64,000 bases of DNA, from the NCBI GenBank assembly GCA_001600495.1, contig BCKE01000031.1, positions 211,535 to 275,534 on the forward strand, given 5' to 3'. The position numbers and the translations under genes were made by a program. This document shows positions 55,092 through 64,000 of the stretch, one piece after another. Below the pieces are notes generated by a model that was given only the letters and a program-made list of their open reading frames with translations, was not told the origin of the DNA and ran no database searches. The DNA is from Pilasporangium apinafurcum (taxonomy: Eukaryota; Oomycota; Peronosporomycetes; Pythiales; Pythiaceae). Each line of letters opens with the position of its first letter. Position 1 is the stretch's first letter.

Positions 55092-57754
55092 CTACTTTAC
55101 TTTGTTATACACCAAACGAAATTTCCCTTTCAATTTCCATGCGGGGGAGCGGGCAGCACCGGTGGATGCTGAAGATTGTGATGATGAGGGTGCAGCTGGC
55201 CGTGCAGCCGTCTGCGCGTACGCCTTGTGGACAGCCTTGCGCTTGGCGCGGAGGTTCATCTCACTCAGATATGGACGCTCCTCCGGGGGAAAAGACGACG
55301 GCGCGGCAGTCTGCAACACGTCACCATTGACGTAAAGTCGCTGGTTGCGCCAGCACTCAATACGCAGACGACAGTCGTATGAAGGTCCGTCCACGGCGAC
55401 AGCCCAGCGGAAGGTTTCCAGGTACACGACTAGCCGCTCAGGGCCCTCAAAGTGAAGCGCGGCGACGTAGTCACCGAACACGCCGCCTCCAACGGAGGAT
55501 GACATGCCGTTCGGGTACATGCGACAAACACGTTCTTTGCCATCCAAAACGAGCTTCATATTGTTCAGCCCCGCGGCTGTTGCCATACCCAGCCCTGAGC
55601 GGAGGCTAAGTACGCGGTCTTGTACAGATAGTTCCACCTCTAGCCGCACCATCTGAGAAATAAGCTCAAATATCGTAAACAGCGACAAAGTGTCTGACCC
55701 AGAACCGAAGGTATCTGATGTGGGTGGTTTCCAACTCGCTTCATCCATGTCGAGCAGCCATTCACCATTCCACCCACGTTCAAACATGTTCCGAGGACCT
55801 ATCGAGGGGAAAGGGGACGGTGAGGAAGCGTGCATTGCTTCTCCAGAGTGCTGTGGACGTGGAGGAAGGTTTCGCTTGGAGGAGCGAGATGCTCCCACGG
55901 TCGATATGTACGTGTCACGCATTTGCGCCACAAACGGATTCCAGCCCGTGAAACCGTAAGCACCCAAGATATTTCGCACAAGCGGTCGCTTTGTGTAAAA
56001 TATTTCGTACGAGTAGACAGCAGCGATAATTTCGTCGGCGAGGTGCGCAACTGTGCGCAGTGGCGTGTGCGCCAGCACATGGCGATTCAATTGCTCTTCG
56101 ATTTCAGTGACAAAAAGGAGGAAACTTGAGCGCAACGCCTGTTTCTCGAGCACATTAGGAGCATGATGCTGGAAGAATGAGCCCATCCAGGCTAGTGTCT
56201 GCTTGGAAAACAGCCAGATTGTGGCTTGTACTACCACACGGAACAGCGTCTCCAGCTCGTATGGTGGCGCATTGACGGGCTCATTCCGCACTTGCGCATG
56301 ATCAATGAGTACACGCGAGAAGCAGTTGATCTTGGTGACTTGATGTGTCGTGACTGCTAATGGTTCTAGCAGTTGCTGGTGCATGAGATGCACCAGCTCA
56401 TCCACAAACGAAGCGTATGCCTTCACCGGCGTCCATTGCACGAATCTGTAAAGTAGTGAGAGATTCTTCGAGATAGTCACGATCGATGAGTTCGCGTGTT
56501 CCCAGATCACTTGGTCATCAAACACCTGCGAAGGCTGCACACTAGAGCGCATCATCGTCCTGCTTATAAGTGGAGGCGGGCTCGTCGATCGACGTCGGCG
56601 TTTTGCGGCGCGCTCATCGCTAACTATCCTAGCCAGTGGCTGTGGATGGTGGTAGAGTGGCTGCTTGGAGTTGACGTGGGACAACGCAGACGTCCAGGCG
56701 CCATGGCGGTTGACTTTGGGGCCTGGTGGTCGCAGCTGAATTTGTCGATCATATTCGTCGCCACCAGTGGGACATGGAAGCCGTTGGACATAATTGGGTG
56801 GCTGGCTCGGTGGCGTGGTAGCCTTCGCCCCGCTCGCCGTTTGTTCTGATGGCGCCCGGCGATAGGAGATGACAGTGAATTCCGGGGACACCACAACAGA
56901 AATGACTTTATAGACTGAACTAGAGGTAAAGGAGGAGGAGGCACCGTCATCCGCCACTGGTACTTCCTCTGTTGAACGCGTAAAGATGTAGGCTTTGATG
57001 ACATGCTTCATCAGCCGCTGAGCTTTGTTAGCTCCGCTTTCCCAGTCATAATACCAACGCGAGTACACTTTGGCATTGAGTTGAAAGATTAACGCCTACA
57101 GAGAAGACATTGGGTAAGTCAAGTAAGAGGAAGAGAAGGAAGAAGAGATGATTTTGTGCACTTAGATTGTAGAACGGACGAACCTGAGAAGAAATATTAT
57201 TGAGCGCAACTGTGGGCAACGACGAGAGTGTGGCAGATCGCTCCCGGACACCAGGAATCCACTCGCCGTCGGGATTGTCTTCACTTTGAGTGGAGCCTTC
57301 GATGCGTGATACGGGGACTACCTCACCTATTTCGAGTCCGACATCGCAGACCGATTCAAAGCGCGCAAACACGACAATGTCGTCGTTATCATCATCTTCA
57401 TTAGAGGTAGTCCCCTCTTGCAATTGCACGAGCACATTGAGCGACGACCCGCAGTAGCTGCGGTCGATGTGGCTGGGACAGCAATGAGGGAAGCACCTAG
57501 AGTCATGGGAAAAAAATATAAGTGAAAAGTCATCCATCCATCCACCATCCTGCCACGTGCACATTTACCGGAGTATTTTGAGTCCTTTGGTACGGTTACT
57601 CCTACACCAAGATAGTCATGTGAATGTTTGTGTCGGTTGCAGAGAAGAATGCGAGAATGCGAGACTGTTCCTACCGCTTGTACTCTGGTTGGAAGAGCTC
57701 CGTGTGATCGCATTCGAGGCGGCAAAACGATGCTGCAGTCACAGTCGGTACCAT
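55092..57754 (-). CDS. Unrecognised large protein, 4 exons, 809 aa
   Basis: Exons are 57754-57675, 57601-57569, 57496-57184 and 57095-55092. The 33-bp second exon is supported because it restores the frame on both sides (FQPEYKR joins SNRTKGLKILR joins CFPHCC). I do not recognise the family. The N-terminal about 60 residues are Cys-rich (SFCRLECDH, CFPHCCPSHIDRSYC). A basic NLS-like cluster (AAKRRRRST) lies near residue 330. The middle is helical (FVDELVHLMHQQLLEPLAV, LFRVVVQATIWLF). The C-terminal third contains beta-rich globular sequence (VCRMYPNGM, ERLVVYLETFRWAVAVDG, CRLRIECWRNQRLYVNGD), followed by a low-complexity Ala/Ser stretch and a basic end. The start is the first ATG that keeps the frame. 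The third intron has a GTTCGT donor. Confidence 0.72.
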
Positions 57755-60700
57755 CTGTGGCTCTGTGGACGGTGTGGGGGAGCGTGGGAGAGATGCGGGC
57801 TGAGGTGAGGACGGAGGGAATTGGACCGGTGCGGACACAAGCCACTGTTATTGCAGTTGTTCTTTTCCCTCTGTGGTGAGTTTTGTGTACTGAAAGTGGC
57901 TCGAGAGGCCTAAACCTTGCAGGTTGTGGTACAAAGCGAGTATTCTAGGAGTTTCATTGTTGAATGAGAGGAGGGGAGGGGTGGTTTGGACGCCTGATAG
58001 ACAATGAGAAAAGCAGTGGGTGAGAGAGGAGGACAGGATTCCAAAGGGGAGGAGCGTACTGTAGGAAACACAAACCACCAAATCTTCCTTCTTCGAAAAA
58101 AAAAAGTTCTGACAGAACCTACCCCTATGCTGACTTTTAAACAGAGGTATAGATTTTTTATCCGATGAGCCGTGTATACTGAACCTGCACAACCAAAATA
58201 GAGAACAAGTATGGCCATGCTTTTATGCATTACAGGATCACTTGCTTGTATATGAGCAACAAAGCCATGGCTCGCTATCTTACAATATGATCATTGCTTT
58301 GATGCTGTGGAAATGCACATCGGTCGTCGGAAAATACATGTATACATTCCTTTTGTATGCCCGAATAAATTGTAGTATTTTCCGGATAAACAATCACGGA
58401 CAAAACCAGTTTGGTGGACACCCATCAACTACCTCAAGTTGCGATGTGTATCCAAAGCGGCATTTGCAACTCACTGGGGAGGCACGAGCTTATTTTTATC
58501 TTGAGAAAAACAAACCCTCACTCTTATCCATGAAACTTAAAGTTCGTATGTGTGTATCAATTTTGTAAAAGTCGCCTAATAACTTTCAAACCGCTCTGTA
58601 TATGCAATCCTGAAGCCAAATTACTAGAATTACTATCATTTAGTGCCGTCTTTCTTCCATGAAGCCGTTTGTATTTGTAACGACAATGAGTCCCTTTGGC
58701 TAGTAAAGATCCTCTCACACAATAGTTAGAAGGAGGAGCGACGAGTGAGAGGAAAACAAGAAAATGAAAGTTTCGTAGCCGTTTACACACTCTTTAAAAT
58801 CCTGTTGCTCTTTATTTTTCACCGCAGAGCGGTTAAATGACAGGAAGATTGAGGTTCCCATGGACCAATCAACAAGCGTTATCAGCTGTATTTTTAGCAT
58901 ATTCTTAAAAGAGAGGCAAGTACAATTGTTCAATTCAAAAGTACGAAAACGACTGCTCTTTCCACGCATTCTTGGCATTTGAATGCCTTGTGCACATGGC
59001 AATGAGGAATGCAAGTGCTTGCATCAGCAGGCTCGTACACGCGGATGAAAGCATTTTTTATGTTGGTACTGCTGGTCTACACTTGCTCCCGTACAATTAC
59101 CACTCTTTCGCATCATCCAAGGACAACGTATGGGATCATACCGATTGGTAACTTCTCTCTTGTTTGCTGCGCCATCGCAAATCTGACAGGGGAAGGGATG
59201 GTTGCTCATGTGACGATGACTCTTGTTTCTCTATCCCAAATGTGACCCACCTGGTGATTACGTCCGTGGGCGATGATTGCTGACTCTGATGCTGATATCT
59301 ATGTTGCTATATTTTTGCGAGAGATCTGCCGGGGGGGAGAAGAAGAATTCAGCGGTTACTGTTTCGTAGCCATTTGAGGCAGGCACATGAACAAGTTTTT
59401 ACTGCAGAGAGGGACGGCTAGAAAGTCATGATGGTGGTAACTTCTATCTCAGAAGTGGCTTGCAATGCACTAGGACACGAGAGTGAAATGTATGAGTCAA
59501 TTTGCGTTGTTTTTACACGCAGCTGGTGTTATGCTCATTAAAATCCAAATCTTCCGACACTGCACCACATTACAGAGGGATGTGCAGCGTTAGTCAAGAC
59601 ATCAAACGTGAGATTTGTCAGCACATCATATTCCTGTCCATTCCAGACGCTAAAGTCCCGATTTTTCGAGCGATTTGTATTAGTTCTGAGAAGGAAAAGC
59701 TACAGAAGTTGGGCAAGCAAAAATGCCTGTACGTTCACATGGGTGGTTGGTCTTGTACCACAGGAAAGTGAAGCTAGTTGCTACTGAGAATGCCACTGTC
59801 GCTCCGACAGATGATAGAGGATTCATTTTACAGCATCGACTTGTTCTTCTTCCATACGTTCCGCTTGGCATTATGTGAAAGCAACAATGCCAGCGCAAGT
59901 TGAGTATCGGAACTGCTTATGTTTGCAGATTAGCATCATTATTTCTGTCTGTGGGCACAAATTGGACTTTCGTTGGTGCAATTTCTATGCTAAAGCCAAA
60001 GAATATTAATGAATAGCTTCTTTACTATCTCAGTGCTTAGATGCACCACAATTGATTACAAAAGTTGCTCTTTATAACTATGGTTGCTCTGTATAGCCTG
60101 CCATTGACGTAAAAGTCATCGATATCATGCTACAATAAACATATTTTCCAATCTGCTTCTGTTTATTTGAAAACCTCGATGTTTTGCTATAGTTTGCCTC
60201 AATTATTTTCACTTTGATCGCATGCCGAATACGATATGTAACCATGGAATATTATCACCGAACGACGATCAAACCTTCATTTTACCGTCGTGCAAAGCAG
60301 AAAAGCATAATTGCTTTATTGTGAGATAAGCTCTGTCCCAAAGTCAATCGCTCACTTCATAACCTTTCATTCGATTCGCAAACTTCCATCGAACACTGCC
60401 TTTTGTTTGATGAAAAAACACACTCGCGTCTACCGTGCACATGACCCACTCGATGTCGGCACGACACTTAACTCGGCGTGCCGAAAGTTGCGAAAGAAAA
60501 ACCAGTTGAAAATACTCCAGAGGATAAAAATTCGTCGACATCCAAGCATCAGCTTCTAACATCCTTCAATTTCAGATCAGACGAAGTAAAAGTTCATGCT
60601 CAATCAACAACTGCTATGACCATTTCTCTTTGACTGCCGTTGTTAGCGATAAAGGGAACTCGACGGATCTCCAGTTCAAAGTTGCTGGAGATAGCGCACA

Positions 60701-63700
60701 CCAAATTTCATGCTAAAGCACCGGCAACAAACCGAACAAAAAAAGAATGCGTTCAGACTGGATTTTCTGAGGTATACTGTGGACACTTACAGAATGAGAC
60801 AAACTTGGTCGATGCTACATTTCGGTGTTTGCATGAACGTACCAATGCTACAAGTTCAATGAAAGAATGGTCAGGCGTTTTCAATGTGATTCCAAACCAC
60901 CTTCTCTTCTACAATTCAATGACGTAGCATTCGATGGACGATTCATCGCACTTGAACGTGACGTTTCTTCCCGCGCAGTAACGTGGATATGAATCCATTT
61001 GTGCATGACAGACGAACAACGTCTTTGATATTGTCTAAAGTGAGTTTTGTAGTCAATAGACCCACCGTCATGCTGAAACACATGCATCATTTTTTTCCAG
61101 CCGCAGTTTACAAACTTGAATTTCGTACAACCAGTGAAACAAAAGTGCCAAAGAGCTATGGACCTCTCCACATCCATTTTGAATCCGCTGATACAACATC
61201 CTGATGACATATCGTCCGCGTCATCTAACAAGCAATATGAACGGCACTGCGGATCTACCACAGTCTAAAGCCGTTGCAGTATTTTCCATGTAGATAAAAG
61301 CAAAATACGATTTCCTCGATTCATGCCTAGTTCCGAAGGGTAGATTTCCGAAGGGTAGATCGCTTGCACTTCGTTCATCACCCACCACAAATATCCAGTA
61401 AGTAAAATCAAGCCGAAGCGCCGCGACTACATTGATGCAGAAACAGTAAATATAAACTCCATGCACGCGAACACGCAAACGGGATGTATGTACTTGGTCA
61501 AACTCTTTTAATCAATCATGATCCGCATGCGTTTTCTCGACAAGATAGTCCAGTACCATCGTCAGACACATTTGTATCACCAGTAGCAACAACTTTTGGG
61601 GCATCCACATCTGCAGTGATGAGTATGAGAGGATCTGCTCTTGGTTATATTTTGGGCCGATGCAACCATCAATTCAACCAACGATACGTTCTCACCAAAC
61701 AACATGACCACTTGAAGCTGCTTGACTCATGGAGACAGTAGCATAAGTCGTTATTTTACTGGATGGATCATCGAATTGTTGCACGAAGGGAGAAATTGAG
61801 ACGATCGGCACATACTCACGAGGTTGACGCTGTCCACTGAACGATACACGCAAAGTCGAGCGATTGTCGACAGAATCAAACAATGTTGAGTTCATTTTTC
61901 CAAATTTATAGATGCAGCCCCCAGAATGCCTTGAGCTGATACACAGCACGCTCTACCGTACATGCGCCATGTCTTGAACCACGCAGTTTTCTCCTCTTCT
62001 ATTCCTTGGAGCTGTCGTTTCCTATCTCGAGGACGTGAATATTAATCACAACACGGCCATTCATGATAGTTCACTAACTTTCTCGGCGAATAGCAGAAAT
62101 TACATGAGACAGATCTAAGCTCTGGTATCAGATCGTTAAGCTTGGCTCTCGAGTGCAAAGCGTTTCTGTTCAATTTGCCCCTTCGCTTGTACATCTACTT
62201 TGATGGGGGCCTATGTTTGGAAACAAAGCTCCCAAGATCAGGTTTTGGCTCCATCTGCGATTCCCCATTCTTCAGTACAATGAATTGTCTCATCAACCAA
62301 GCATAAGCACTCAATAAGCTCGTACAATCTCGATAATGACCACATTCCCTCGCTTGGCACTTGCGGCATAATCCAATATTAAGGGGATAGACGATCTCAA
62401 CTTGCCATGAAAAAACTAATGTAGTGGAGACAGCGCACAATCATTTCTTATTGTTCCATACGAGACGGCACGACGATCTTTTTGGTATTACACCAATTTT
62501 TGAATGAAATCAAATTCACGCGACTTCCTAGTAATGCTTGGAACGAGCATATTCGTGATTGCAAGTGAAGAATTGCAGACAAAATACCAAAATGCAGAAG
62601 AGGCACATGGAGAACCCAAATACCAGCGACGTCGCGTCTGTTGAAGATGAAGGCGCAGTTTTAACTGGCGCCCGTTGTCAAATGAGTGTGAAACTCGCTG
62701 CTGCAGGTGTGATTTCATGTCTGGGAAGGATGATGCAGTGTAGTTTATATTTACACGTCGTTTTTTGCTTTTACATTACAAATAGGCGTGAGAATGATGC
62801 ACAAGTCGCCCCCTTGTTTCCATATTTACCTTTGCTGCTTCACTCAAGTACATCGATCGACGCTTTTCATGCATGCTTTCGGTGACTTGCACATTCAATG
62901 TGACGGCAATAAATTTATGCATCTATCCCAAGAGAATACCAGCAAGAGCATACATGCCACCCAGTCGGAAGGTGGAACCACGAAGATCTGAAAAAATTGG
63001 CTTCATCATCACGAAGAATGAATTCATCGATACATGGCAGCCCGTGATTACGTATAATCTCCAACAAGCCAACAAAATTGTACGAAAGCGAAAGAGCTCC
63101 TCCTTCTTTTCACAGATGCGTCGACCAAATATCGCCTCCAACTCAAATCTTCCGTGATCTGATCATACCACAATCGACGACAATACAATGTTGCGGATAC
63201 AAATTCAATTTCAAGCGCATTTTTTTTTTACAAAATGTCGACGAATTTCATAAGTCGACAGAAGTCGCAATGTGTTTTTGCACGCAAGCTAGAACATATT
63301 CTGCCAAATGCGCTGGCAAAAATATATCGAGAATCGGAGAGGCGTAAACGATTCTTCAAGAATATCTGAGAATATCTTGATCCACTCCGTGTGGTTCTCA
63401 GTTCTCGACAGATCCAAGCAATCTTCGCGCAAGAAGGATTCAATCGATCACCACACTTACGTCTTCACATGAAAAACAGCAAAAGTGGTATTTTAAATTG
63501 GTTCTGCGTTGGAAAATCACCCAGGCTCAGCACGTCAAATCAACGCGACGACTCGTGCAAAAGTCAAACTGAAATCACAGTCAAACCAATGTGTAACTAT
63601 CGCCGGCGCTATTCATTCCCAATCGCATGTATATGGAGCATTATGGTTCAACATGAATGAAGAAACACTCTTGTTTTCCATTGGGTTGTTGTTATCGCAC

Positions 63701-64000
63701 TTTCTGCTCTTTTTTTCATTCAGTTGACGCGCTCAAAAATGAAAAAGCTCGATGTTGATTCATTGGAACCATCACAAGAGTAGTCAAAAATGACATAAAT
63801 TGGAAATAAGACCTGAGCGCTTATCGAGACATTTCCTGATAAAATAAAGTCAACACATCCCCATGGAGCAAAAGCAAACGTTGCTAGCTTCAGAATCTGA
63901 AATCACTGCTTCACCATCGCATAGCTTAAGGCGCTTCTACCGAGTTGCTCCAATATTCAACAGTCTCTTAGCATGGCTTCAGCGTCTTGTTCACGGCATC
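57755..64000. other. Gene-poor region with scattered decayed coding scraps
   Basis: About 6.2 kb without a supportable gene. The first few hundred bases are upstream of the 809-aa gene. Elsewhere frames are short. Weak scraps include an ankyrin-like piece on the minus strand near 62330-62400 (LDYAASAKRGNVVIIEIV) and a transposase-like piece near 63540-63700 on the plus strand. No terminal repeats, tRNA or long frames were found. The composition is similar to the 50.3-55.1 kb gap. Confidence 0.45.
61332..61361. repeat. 15-bp tandem duplication
   Basis: Two adjacent copies of TTCCGAAGGGTAGAT, identical except at the junction ends, in otherwise unstructured DNA. Probably a slippage product. Confidence 0.7.

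Noticed and set aside
57755-64000. Search for tRNA, CRISPR-like arrays and long terminal repeats
   Set aside because: No tRNA T-loop box, no regularly spaced repeats and no paired termini were seen by eye.

Overview
The window looks like nuclear DNA of an oomycete (a stramenopile). It has dense single-copy eukaryotic genes on both strands and short introns of about 50-100 bp with GT..AG ends. It carries a single-exon cyclic-nucleotide-binding/kinase/PP2C fusion and decayed ankyrin repeats with the 'NR-EGC' spacing that I associate with oomycete families. GC content is moderate. Species cannot be fixed from the sequence. All gene models below were spliced by eye from open frames and splice sites, and each stays in frame across every junction given.

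Layout. 0.1-9.3 kb: two PX-domain (phosphoinositide-binding) genes, then a 1740-residue cNMP-binding/kinase/PP2C protein. 9.9-10.95 kb: a decayed Fanzor/TnpB-type transposon. 10.96-14.2 kb: an unrecognised gene and a small ankyrin gene. 14.26-18.1 kb: a seven-exon gene whose product reads TIR-TIR-NACHT-SH2, an NLR-like architecture and the most striking item here. 18.3-21.8 kb: a Trm4/NSUN2 RNA m5C methyltransferase and a small membrane protein. 22.7-26.7 kb: a protein with four tandem Cys/His modules, and eIF3 subunit L. 27.0-32.5 kb: a 1788-residue tryptophan-rich Sfi1-like protein with an embedded jacalin-like domain. 32.7-39.9 kb: LCMT1, TBL1-like WD40 corepressor, RMDN1-like TPR protein and membrane-anchored ethanolamine-phosphate cytidylyltransferase. 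40.4-50.3 kb: ribosomal P0, a tesmin/LIN54-type CXC protein with two tandem CRC units, a HAD (CECR5/HDHD5) hydrolase, a secreted beta-propeller protein with a Gly/Thr/Ser repeat, and a Ygr210/YchF-type GTPase. 50.3-55.1 kb and 57.8-64.0 kb: gene-poor, stop-rich DNA with ankyrin-gene debris and perhaps a transposase scrap. An unrecognised 809-residue gene lies between them.

Most genes are housekeeping: translation (P0, eIF3L, NSUN2), phosphatidylethanolamine synthesis (ECT), PP2A methylation (LCMT1) and transcription (TBL1, CXC). The accessory interest lies in signalling fusions (cNMP-kinase-PP2C, TIR-TIR-NACHT-SH2), unusual domain pairings (Sfi1-like plus jacalin) and mobile-element or repeat-gene fossils.
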